This document shows, piece by piece, positions 14,709 through 22,904 of a stretch of DNA of 26,603 bases. A program made the translations under genes and the position numbers. Origin of the DNA: CAYJMQ01 sp964371555 (lineage in GTDB: Bacteria; Bdellovibrionota; JACOXK01; 2-02-FULL-40-11). The stretch's first letter is position 1. Every line of letters begins with the position of its first letter. Below the pieces are notes generated by a model. That model was not told the DNA's origin and did no database searches. It worked only from the letters and a program-made list of their open reading frames with translations. The stretch is from the NCBI GenBank assembly GCA_964371555.1, contig CAYJMQ010000023.1, forward strand, positions 1-26,603, given 5' to 3'.

Positions 14709-16229
14709 ATGCGCAGAGTCGGTATTAAAACGAAAGCCCTGGCAGTTGCAGGGGGGGTGATCGGATTATTTGTTCTATTCGTATTGGTGTCGCTTGTCTA
14801 TCTACGGCACCTTGAAAAGGGATTCTCATTGGTTTCTAATAAAATTTATCCAACCTATGAAAAGGGGCTAAACCTCAGCAACCATTTCAGAAACAGCAAA
14901 AATTGGCTGGTGAGATATGTGATCGAAACAGATCCTGAAAAAATAGAAATCTGGAAAAAGAATTACGAAGAAAATTTTAAGCATGCGCTCGATCAATTTC
15001 GGGCGATTGAAAACCAATCGGAAGAGAATCTAAAAAAATCTGTTGAAAAAATTAAGGAGCATATGAATGTTTTTTCACAAAAAGTGCATCCCATCATAGA
15101 AAAGCATGAGGATCATTTGGCAAAAACCGCTTTTATGGCAGCGCTTATGAAAGAATATTCTGAAATAATACAAGCCATTCAACTTCATCTGAATAATGCG
15201 TCAGCAGGCATCTCTGATCAGAAATTTCCAAAGGGAATTCAAGAGCTCAAGGTTATTGTTTCTGATATGGAATCGGCAGTTAAAGAACCTTTGATTTTAC
15301 CTCTTGAGATTAAAACTGAGAATGAATTGAACTTCCTTTTAAAAGAAAAGCGAACTTATTTTGACTCAAAACTTACCGGTTTCAATCAAAGATTTGAAAC
15401 CATGCTTTCGATTCTTAAAGAATCAAATTCAAAAAAAGAATTAAGAGAGGCCAAACTTTTCAGTATTAAATTAAGCCAGCTGGTTTTATCTGAGGGGGGA
15501 ATTTTCGATCTTTTAAAACAAGACATCGATGACCATCTATTCATTTGGAAAGCAATTGAAGAGGTCAATAAAGCCTATGAGAGTGTAGATGAACAAACGG
15601 CATTATTTTCGAAACAGGTTAAAGAAAGATTAGACAAATCCATGGTTGATCTGAAGATTACGAGAAGAAAAAGTAATTTTTTCTTTATACTGTTATTGGC
15701 GTCTTCTATATGTTTTGTTTTTGTTTTGCATTATTTTGTAGAAAAAAGAATATTGGTCCCCCTGAATAATTTATCAACCATAGCCAGAAAAGTCGAAGAG
15801 GGGAATTTCGAATTAAGAGTCTCTGCGCCTGAATCGGAAGATGAAATTAAAGATTTGGTTCTCTCTTTTAACAGTATGGTTGATAAGCTTGGTCGTTCCC
15901 GAAAGCAGCTTTTCCTGGCTACTGAGGAAATTATTCAACAGTACCAAAAATTAAAAAAGCATCATACGGAGCCACTGGCGGAGCCACTAGAGAAGGAGGC
16001 GGATATTCCGAAAGGAGGGTTAAGATTTTTTGACAATATGTCTCATGAGATTCGCACGCCATTGGCCATTATCAAGCAGGCTGTGGAAAATCTTAAAAGC
16101 GATCTGTTAACGAAAGAACAAACAAGGAAAACTATTGAATTCGCTGATCAGGCAATCGGGCGTCTCAATAATCTTGTGACCATTTATATCGATTTATCTG
16201 AAAAGAAAGAGACTAAAAAACCAGTATGA
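14709..16229 (+). CDS. Membrane HAMP-HisKA protein lacking the ATPase domain
   Basis: This 506-residue protein has a first membrane segment at about 9-32, a ~290-residue helical periplasmic sensor region, a second segment at about 323-344, a HAMP domain at about 345-397, and a HisKA/DHp domain with H446 in MSHEIRTPLAII. The chain ends 60 residues after that His, where a HATPase domain would begin, so it cannot autophosphorylate alone. The stop is native-looking: a Shine-Dalgarno and the receiver gene follow within 22 nt, leaving no room for a lost domain. It might serve as a phosphotransfer partner, a phosphatase, or a sensor that pairs with another kinase. The start is supported by a GGGGATAAGG element. 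Confidence 0.85.
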   Translation: MRRVGIKTKALAVAGGVIGLFVLFVLVSLVYLRHLEKGFSLVSNKIYPTYEKGLNLSNHFRNSKNWLVRYVIETDPEKIEIWKKNYEENFKHALDQFRAIENQSEENLKKSVEKIKEHMNVFSQKVHPIIEKHEDHLAKTAFMAALMKEYSEIIQAIQLHLNNASAGISDQKFPKGIQELKVIVSDMESAVKEPLILPLEIKTENELNFLLKEKRTYFDSKLTGFNQRFETMLSILKESNSKKELREAKLFSIKLSQLVLSEGGIFDLLKQDIDDHLFIWKAIEEVNKAYESVDEQTALFSKQVKERLDKSMVDLKITRRKSNFFFILLLASSICFVFVLHYFVEKRILVPLNNLSTIARKVEEGNFELRVSAPESEDEIKDLVLSFNSMVDKLGRSRKQLFLATEEIIQQYQKLKKHHTEPLAEPLEKEADIPKGGLRFFDNMSHEIRTPLAIIKQAVENLKSDLLTKEQTRKTIEFADQAIGRLNNLVTIYIDLSEKKETKKPV

Positions 16230-16251
16230 CAACAAAAAAGGGAGAGAAACC

Positions 16252-16623
16252 ATGTCTAAAAAAATAATTCTTGTGATAGATGATGAAAGGGATCTTGTCG
16301 ACCTGCTTGCGATGAGACTGGAAATAGACGGATTTACGATTATGAAGGCATTCAACGGTAAGGAGGCGCTCAGTAAACTGAAAGAAAAAAAACCGGACAT
16401 TATTCTTCTTGATATTATGATGCCTGAAATGAACGGCTATGAAGTCTGTCAAGAAATCAAAAACGATAGCCAGTATAAGAACATTCCGGTCATCATATTA
16501 ACGGCAAAAGTCCGGAAGGAAGACCAGGAAAGAGGCAGGCAGGTGGGATCCGATGATTTTATAGCGAAACCATACGAATATTCAGAGTTGATTGAGAAAA
16601 TCCAAAAGTTTATTAAGGATTGA
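16252..16623 (+). CDS. CheY-like single-domain response regulator
   Basis: This 123-residue protein is a receiver domain only: D10/D11, phospho-acceptor D54 (LLDIMMPEMNGYEV), T84 and K106 (AKPYEYSEL). The sequence type is close to PhoB/DivK-like receivers. GGGAGAG precedes the ATG. It is 22 nt downstream of the kinase-like gene, so the two form a pair, with the receiver probably exchanging phosphate with H446 of its partner. With no output domain it must act by protein-protein contact. Confidence 0.92.
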   Translation: MSKKIILVIDDERDLVDLLAMRLEIDGFTIMKAFNGKEALSKLKEKKPDIILLDIMMPEMNGYEVCQEIKNDSQYKNIPVIILTAKVRKEDQERGRQVGSDDFIAKPYEYSELIEKIQKFIKD

Positions 16624-16632
16624 TTTCTAAGC

Positions 16633-17052
16633 TTATTCTCCAAAATATTCGACAATATTTTTTTCGGATTCGAGCAATCTTATTTTATGGAGATCAGCTT
16701 CTTGCAATTTTGATTTCAGGATTTTCCAAAACTGAATAGAGATATTTTCGGCGGTGGGAATCACATGTTTTAAAAACGCCACATCATTATTTAAATTTTT
16801 GTGGTCGACAATTGGGAAAATTTCAGTCATGAGAAGCCGGTTGAGCCGTTTGATGTCCATAACCATGCCGGTCTGAAGATCTGTTCTTCCTTTTACGGTA
16901 ACTTCGAGCACATAATTATGGCCATGCCCGCGGAAACACTCCTGATAGATTTCAAGATTTTGCACGTCGGTAAAATCGGGATTCCAAAGACGGTGATAGG
17001 CAGAAAATCCGATTTTTGTTGTCAGATAATGCATGAACGTGGAACTATACAT
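16633..17052 (-). CDS. queD: 6-pyruvoyl-tetrahydropterin synthase / QueD family protein
   Basis: From the ATG at 17052 the product is 139 residues, the usual family length. A longer frame to 17142 would run into the tRNA-Cys gene, so I reject it. Zinc ligands H20 (SAYHRL) and H43/H45, with the catalytic Cys C39 (ECFRGHGHNY, the CxxxHxH motif), are intact. The later DHKNLN segment and the Glu in PTAENISI also fit. The family converts 7,8-dihydroneopterin triphosphate to 6-carboxy- or 6-pyruvoyl-tetrahydropterin; in most bacteria this feeds queuosine (preQ0) synthesis. The NPDFTDVQNLEIY insertion looks closer to the PTPS branch, so substrate is uncertain. No other queuosine gene is nearby. Confidence 0.85.
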   Translation of the reverse strand: MYSSTFMHYLTTKIGFSAYHRLWNPDFTDVQNLEIYQECFRGHGHNYVLEVTVKGRTDLQTGMVMDIKRLNRLLMTEIFPIVDHKNLNNDVAFLKHVIPTAENISIQFWKILKSKLQEADLHKIRLLESEKNIVEYFGE

Positions 17053-17066
17053 TGACACATCGCAAT

Positions 17067-17094
17067 TTGCAAATTCGGTCGGTTTTGATATGAG
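17067..17094 (+). promoter_or_regulatory. Putative promoter of tRNA-Cys
   Basis: TTGCAA, a 16-nt spacer and TATGAG lie upstream of the tRNA, with a predicted start near 17101, about 6 nt before the mature 5' end. It lies upstream of the divergent QueD gene start. Confidence 0.45.
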
Positions 17095-17106
17095 AGAATG
17101 AATTCT

Positions 17107-17178
17107 GGCGGCGTCGCCAAGTGGTAAGGCCACGGTCTGCAAAACCGTTATTCGGCGGTTCGATCCCGCCCGCCGCCT
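17107..17178 (+). tRNA. tRNA-Cys (GCA)
   Basis: A full cloverleaf is readable: acceptor GGCGGCG/CGCCGCC, D arm GCC..GGC, anticodon arm ACGGT-CTGCAAA-ACCGT with anticodon GCA, T arm GGCGG-TTCGATC-CCGCC, and discriminator U73, which is the Cys identity base. CCA is not encoded, unlike the tRNA-fMet gene in this window. It lies between QueD and rpoH. Confidence 0.97.
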
Positions 17179-17214
17179 TACTTTCGTTCGGCGTCGGTCT
17201 GCATCGAACAGTCA

Positions 17215-18054
17215 TTATTCTTTAGTAAGAAAACCCTTCAAATTCTTCTTGATCTTCTCTTCTAATTGCCTGGCCCGCTCCTTTGAAATCTTATACTTAT
17301 CCGCAATTTCTTGAAGGGTCATAGGATTCTCGGATACGAGGCGCTCCTTATAAATGAAGAGATCCCGATCCTTGAGCGTCTTCTCAAAGTCGTGCATTTT
17401 ATTCTGCAAAATCTTTTCCTCTTCTTTTTCCGACAATACCTGTTCCACATTTCCCTGATTGTCAGCAATGAAATCGAGTTTTGATGCTTTGCTATCTTCA
17501 GATATAGGTTGTTCCAGAGAAACGTCTCTTCCGGAGAGTCGTTGATCCATCTCAATGACATCTTTTTCACGGACGCCAATTCTTTCTGCAAGGAGTTTGG
17601 GGGTTTCTTCAATATCAAGCTGTTCAAGGAGCGACTTTTCCCGTTGAAGCCGATAGAAGAGTTTTCTTTGTGCCTGGGTGGTGCCGATTTTCACCATGCT
17701 CCAGTTTCTCTGAATATAGTCGTGGATATAAGAGCGGATCCACCAAACAGCGTAGGTAATGAGGCGGGTATCTTTGTATGGATTAAAGGTTTTTACGGCC
17801 CGCATAAGACCCATATTCCCCTCCTGGATCAGATCGAGGAGCTTCAGGCCATACCTTGCATATTCGTTTGCGATTGTAATCACAAAGCGGAGGTTTGAGA
17901 CAACGAGCTTATGGGCTGCTTCTATATCTTTGTGTTTGTGGTATCTGACGGCGAGCTCGAACTCTTCTTCTCTGCTAAGTAGTGGATATTTCTGGACTTC
18001 TTGAATATACTGCCCTGCCGGTGTGAGAATAGATGGGAGCTTGTTTTTTGCCAT
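17215..18054 (-). CDS. rpoH: RNA polymerase sigma-32 (heat-shock) factor RpoH
   Basis: This 279-residue group 3 sigma factor directs polymerase to heat-shock promoters. Region 2 is intact (HKLVVSNLRFVITIANEYA, LIQEGNMGLMRAVKTF, the -10 binding YAVWWIRSYIHDYIQRN). The RpoH box QRKLFYRLQ (129-137) distinguishes it from RpoD and RpoS. Region 4.2 has the helix-turn-helix MTLQEIADKYKISKERARQLE. Length fits E. coli RpoH (284). It is divergent from groES-groEL, its classical target. The start lacks a strong Shine-Dalgarno. Confidence 0.95.
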   Translation of the reverse strand: MAKNKLPSILTPAGQYIQEVQKYPLLSREEEFELAVRYHKHKDIEAAHKLVVSNLRFVITIANEYARYGLKLLDLIQEGNMGLMRAVKTFNPYKDTRLITYAVWWIRSYIHDYIQRNWSMVKIGTTQAQRKLFYRLQREKSLLEQLDIEETPKLLAERIGVREKDVIEMDQRLSGRDVSLEQPISEDSKASKLDFIADNQGNVEQVLSEKEEEKILQNKMHDFEKTLKDRDLFIYKERLVSENPMTLQEIADKYKISKERARQLEEKIKKNLKGFLTKE

Positions 18055-18067
18055 GAGATAACCGGGG

Positions 18068-18096
18068 ATTATATGATGTCGAATTTCAAATGTCTA
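18068..18096 (-). promoter_or_regulatory. rpoH sigma-70 promoter
   Basis: On the minus strand TAGACA, a 17-nt spacer and a consensus TATAAT precede rpoH. A TTGAAA with CCCC 16 nt downstream is also present and faintly resembles a sigma-32 promoter, which might allow autoregulation; this is weak. Confidence 0.65.
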
Positions 18097-18111
18097 CCCC
18101 TTGACATCTGA
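18088..18111. promoter_or_regulatory. Inverted repeat between the rpoH and groES promoters
   Basis: CAAATGTC, 8 nt, GACATCTG is an inverted repeat with 7 of 8 positions paired. It covers both facing -35 boxes, so a bound dimer could affect both promoters. It may simply reflect two -35 boxes facing away from each other. Confidence 0.35.
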
Positions 18112-18128
18112 AGCGATATGTTTATATT
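18101..18128 (+). promoter_or_regulatory. groES-groEL sigma-70-like promoter
   Basis: TTGACA, a 16-nt spacer and TATATT lie 55 bp before groES. No CIRCE (HrcA) element and no clear sigma-32 -10 (CCCCAT) are seen. Confidence 0.65.
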
Positions 18129-18182
18129 CCCAGTTAATATTTTTAAAATTTCTGGTTCAACTGAAAAAGGAGGAAATAAAGA

Positions 18183-18473
18183 ATGAAATTAAAACCATTA
18201 GGCGACCGTGTTTTGGTGAAGCGTCTCACTCAGGAGCAAAAAACAAAGGGGGGGATTATTATTCCCGATACGGCTCAGGAGAAACCCCAGGAAGCGGAAG
18301 TCGTTTCTGTGGGGGATGGCAAAATCCTCGAAAATGGGACTGTGAGAAAATTGGGACTCAAAAGCGGGGATAGGATCTTATTCAGCAAATATGCTGGAAA
18401 TGAAATTAAACTCGATGGCGTTGAACATCTGATTCTTCGTGAAGAAGAAGTTCTGGCCGTCATTCAGAAATAA
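18183..18473 (+). CDS. groES: Co-chaperonin GroES
   Basis: This 96-residue protein is the 10-kDa lid of the GroEL chamber. It shows MKLKPLGDRVLVKR at the start, the mobile-loop segment EQKTKGGIIIPDTAQEKPQ with the GroEL-contacting GIII tripeptide, and the roof and C-terminal strand ILREEEVLAVIQ. A strong AAGGAGG precedes the ATG. groEL follows 14 nt downstream, so the two form an operon with equimolar expression. Confidence 0.98.
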   Translation: MKLKPLGDRVLVKRLTQEQKTKGGIIIPDTAQEKPQEAEVVSVGDGKILENGTVRKLGLKSGDRILFSKYAGNEIKLDGVEHLILREEEVLAVIQK

Positions 18474-18487
18474 AGGAGGAAATAGAC

Positions 18488-20152
<1,665 letters not shown>

Positions 20153-20160
20153 GAGCCGAT

Positions 20161-20183
20161 ACGCTTTTGCATAGCAAAAGCGT
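20161..20183. other. Hairpin after groEL without T-run
   Basis: ACGCTTTTGC-ATA-GCAAAAGCGT is a perfect 10-bp stem just past the groEL stop. No poly-T follows, so it is more likely a 3'-end stabiliser or attenuating hairpin than a terminator itself. Confidence 0.6.
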
Positions 20184-20200
20184 GTCAGAGGGAATTAAAG

Positions 20201-20245
20201 AAGGGGATTTATTCATTGAATATGAATGAGTCCCCTTTTTCTTTT
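20201..20245 (+). terminator. Rho-independent terminator of groES-groEL
   Basis: AAGGGGA and TCCCCTT form the stem, with a second inner pairing (ATTCAT/ATGAAT), followed by a T-rich tract (TTTTTCTTTT). It also lies downstream of the convergent gene ending at 20267. Confidence 0.75.
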
Positions 20246-20266
20246 GGGAAGGGGAGTGAGTGGCCA

Positions 20267-22042
20267 TTAGAAATAGTAGTAAAAACCTGTTGTTGTTAGG
20301 TTAGTCACTTCAAGTTGTGTCGATAACGGTAAGAACGGGCTTCGCTTCACCCACTCTTCAAGAATTCTTCCCTTCGCTTTTTCGAGAATCTTTTTATATT
20401 CTGAAAAATATCGAGTTGCTCTTTGAAGAGCGGCTGTGGTATTCACCAGCGCGCTATAATCATACCTTCCAAGAACAAATGTTTGTTCTTCTATCGGATA
20501 CGTCTTTAAAAGAAATTCAAGCTGTTCTTTTGCCTTATTTTTAAAAGATTCTTCCTTAAATAATTCAAATCCTTTAAACATTGCCAAGACTGCAAAGCCA
20601 TGAGGGGAACAGGTGTAAACCACTTTCTTATCTTTATCTCGTGCCTGATAAGCCGTTGCCTTGGGTTCGGTGGTCAGACGGTTTTCAAAATGTCTTAAAA
20701 AATCGAGTGCCAATCTGGAAAAAGGATCATTTTTTTCTTTTTGAAAGATAGAGCAGGCATTAAGACAAAGAACAGCATCTATAGAAGACCAAATTGAAAT
20801 CGGTTTGAGTGAGAACTCATCCAGTTTGTCCTTAAGTTTAATCATGACTTCATTTGGCGACATTTGATTGACATAGTATTTGTGAAACCATTCGGAATAT
20901 CGGGGATCGTCTTCGTAAAGGTAGTAGCCGGAGGAAGCTATTTTCAAAGAAGAATCGATGTAATTTTGAAACGGGGGATCTTTCCATTGAAGCCTTTGCA
21001 ATGTCAGGGCATAATAAAAATTGAGTGGAAGAAAATAGACAAATAGATTGTCCTTCTTTGACTGGTAATGAAGAGGGGCATGAGGTTCATCGGTTACCCC
21101 CCAGAATAGTCCATAATCTTCATGATAAGCCTCAAGCATATTTTTGTGGACAAGAGATGGGATATTTTCCCATCTGAGCGACGAAAGTTTTGCAAAAGGG
21201 GGTGGCGAGGAATCCCAGATTTTTTCTCTTTCCCGCCCATTGCGGATGAGAAGGCGATATTTTTTAAAAATATCGCCCGTTTTTGAGAGAATTTCCAATT
21301 CCTGGCTCAAATAAGAAGTTAATTTTCCGGCATCGAACAGAAAGCGCTGCTGCGGCTTAAGGTGAGTCAGCATCTGATCCGATTCTTCTGTTTTTGAATA
21401 TCGGAGGGTAAGCTGATTTTTTTCCGGGATGAGAGATTTTTCAAAATGATCGAGGAAGAGATTGACTTCATGAACTTCCAGTTCCGCCGAAAATTGAAAG
21501 GGATCGCCTAAGGCAAGGGGAAAACGGAAACAGGCATTGGATAAAGCAATGTCTTTGCCCGATGGGAGCAGTTTTAAATTTTTAATGGCCGCGGTTTTTA
21601 ATTCTCCAAAAGACCCCTCATGGGAAAAGACGTTTTGGTATGCAATGTAGAGACGTGTTTTCATAAAATCATCTGGAGTTTGAGATGTTTTTTCATTTTC
21701 CAGTTTTTCAAACTGGGAAATGAAAAAAGACTGTCCCTGCGGATCTAAAATTTCGTAAACAAAATGGTAAGTGTGGTTCCATTTTTGAAATGTGAGAATG
21801 TAAGCCCCCCATGGCATCGGATTTTTTTCGGCGATTTTTTTTGAGAGGGGGGTATAATTTTTGATGAATTTGAATTGGAAGGCTTGTCCCTCTATTTTGA
21901 AGGACTGAGAGGAATGAGTTGACAAAAAAAGGGTTGGTTGGGAGTTGTATTCGATGACGAGGTAGAGCTCTGTTTGATCCAGGTGTTTAAGAAAAAATTT
22001 ATTTTCTGAAAGCTCTTCGAAATAATTGAAATGGACTGACAT
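20267..22042 (-). CDS. Large cytoplasmic protein of unknown function
   Basis: This 591-residue protein has no signal peptide or membrane segment. The N-terminal half is beta-rich with many aromatic residues. The C-terminal half is alpha-helical with repeated aromatic-containing helices (SSIDAVLCLNACSIF, CSPHGFAVLAMFKGFELF, RYDYSALVNTTAALQRATRYF), reminiscent of the alpha/alpha toroids of glycosidases, epimerases and cyclases. No catalytic motif is certain, so I give no function. No Shine-Dalgarno is visible before the ATG. It is divergent from the FabL gene. Confidence 0.75.
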   Translation of the reverse strand: MSVHFNYFEELSENKFFLKHLDQTELYLVIEYNSQPTLFLSTHSSQSFKIEGQAFQFKFIKNYTPLSKKIAEKNPMPWGAYILTFQKWNHTYHFVYEILDPQGQSFFISQFEKLENEKTSQTPDDFMKTRLYIAYQNVFSHEGSFGELKTAAIKNLKLLPSGKDIALSNACFRFPLALGDPFQFSAELEVHEVNLFLDHFEKSLIPEKNQLTLRYSKTEESDQMLTHLKPQQRFLFDAGKLTSYLSQELEILSKTGDIFKKYRLLIRNGREREKIWDSSPPPFAKLSSLRWENIPSLVHKNMLEAYHEDYGLFWGVTDEPHAPLHYQSKKDNLFVYFLPLNFYYALTLQRLQWKDPPFQNYIDSSLKIASSGYYLYEDDPRYSEWFHKYYVNQMSPNEVMIKLKDKLDEFSLKPISIWSSIDAVLCLNACSIFQKEKNDPFSRLALDFLRHFENRLTTEPKATAYQARDKDKKVVYTCSPHGFAVLAMFKGFELFKEESFKNKAKEQLEFLLKTYPIEEQTFVLGRYDYSALVNTTAALQRATRYFSEYKKILEKAKGRILEEWVKRSPFLPLSTQLEVTNLTTTGFYYYF

Positions 22043-22066
22043 GGATTTTTATTAGCATAGATTTGA

Positions 22067-22095
22067 TTGCTAAAGAAATATAAAAACATTATATT
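22067..22095 (+). promoter_or_regulatory. Promoter of the FabL gene, apparently giving a leaderless mRNA
   Basis: TTGCTA, a 17-nt spacer and TATATT end only 6 nt before the ATG at 22102. The expected transcription start coincides with the start codon, and no Shine-Dalgarno is present. Confidence 0.5.
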
Positions 22096-22101
22096 CGGCA
22101 A

Positions 22102-22848
22102 ATGGTGATCGATTTAAAGGGGAAAAAAGCGCTCATTACCGGTGGATCGCGCGGAATTGGAAAGGCGATCGCCGTAAAACTTTCGGAATCCGGTTGTGAT
22201 GTTGCGATCAACTATCTTCGAAACAAAAAGGCCGCTGAAGAGGTGGCAAAGTCCCTTAAAAAAACACCGCTCCTTCTGAAAGGGAATGTGGGTGAGGATC
22301 AGGATGTTCAATCGATGTTTGAAACGATTCAGAAAGAGTGGGGGAATCTCGACATTTTGGTCAGTAATGCGGCTTCCGGTGTTTTAAAACCCCCGATGGA
22401 GCTCACACTCCATCACTGGCACTGGACGTTAGATATCAATAGCTGGGCGCTGATTTCATTGACCCAAAAGGCTTTGCCTCTTATGAAAAACGGGGGGAGA
22501 ATTATTGCCATATCGAGTTTGGGTTCAATTCGGGCGATTCCAAACTATACGCTTGTAGGGGCTTCAAAGGCCGCCCTGGAATCGATCGTAAGGCATCTTG
22601 CGCAGGATCTTGCGTCCAAAAAAATTCATGTGAATGCAATATCTGCCGGTGTGGTCGACACGGATGCGTTAAAACATTTTCCCAACAGGGAGGAGCTTCT
22701 TAAGAATTCAGAGAAGAGAACCCCAGCCGGGCGTTTGATTGAACCCGAGGATGTGGCAAGGGTTGCGTTGTTTCTTTGCAGTGATTTGTCAGAGATGATC
22801 CATGGTCAGACGATTATTGTCGATGGGGGCTATTCGATTGTGGCTTAA
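22102..22848 (+). CDS. fabL: Enoyl-ACP reductase, FabL type (SDR family)
   Basis: This 248-residue short-chain dehydrogenase has the cofactor loop TGGSRGIG (13-20), the NAA motif (89-91) and Y149-x6-K156. The Tyr-x6-Lys spacing, rather than the usual YxxxK, marks enoyl-ACP reductases. Segments SNAASGVLKPPMEL, HWHWTLDINSWAL, SSLGSIRAIPNYT and DTDALKHFPNREELL closely match what I recall of Bacillus FabL, and the C-terminus GQTIIVDGGYS is typical. It would reduce enoyl-ACP with NADPH in fatty acid elongation. It stands alone between a divergent unknown gene and a convergent peptidase. Confidence 0.85.
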   Translation: MVIDLKGKKALITGGSRGIGKAIAVKLSESGCDVAINYLRNKKAAEEVAKSLKKTPLLLKGNVGEDQDVQSMFETIQKEWGNLDILVSNAASGVLKPPMELTLHHWHWTLDINSWALISLTQKALPLMKNGGRIIAISSLGSIRAIPNYTLVGASKAALESIVRHLAQDLASKKIHVNAISAGVVDTDALKHFPNREELLKNSEKRTPAGRLIEPEDVARVALFLCSDLSEMIHGQTIIVDGGYSIVA

Positions 22849-22849
22849 G

Positions 22850-22900
22850 TCATCCTGAGCCCCCCGATCAGAGCCGGGGGCAGGCTCCGGCGAAGGATCT
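22850..22900. repeat. Intergenic REP-like element, copy 1
   Basis: The element reads TCATCCTGAG, then a strong GC hairpin (GCCCCC..GGGGGC with GAGCC..GGCTC pairing), then CGAAGGATCT. It sits between convergent genes and may act as a bidirectional terminator. A related sequence is at 26555-26586. Such TCATxCTGAG..CGAAGxATCT units are dispersed in many bacterial genomes. Confidence 0.55.
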
Positions 22901-22904
22901 CTTC

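Noticed and set aside
17053..17142. Longer N-terminus for the QueD-family protein
   Set aside because: It overlaps the tRNA-Cys gene and its promoter, adds 30 residues not seen in the family, and the shorter form has normal length.
18055..18182. CIRCE/HrcA operator before groES
   Set aside because: No TTAGCACTC-N9-GAGTGCTAA or close variant is present in the intergenic region.
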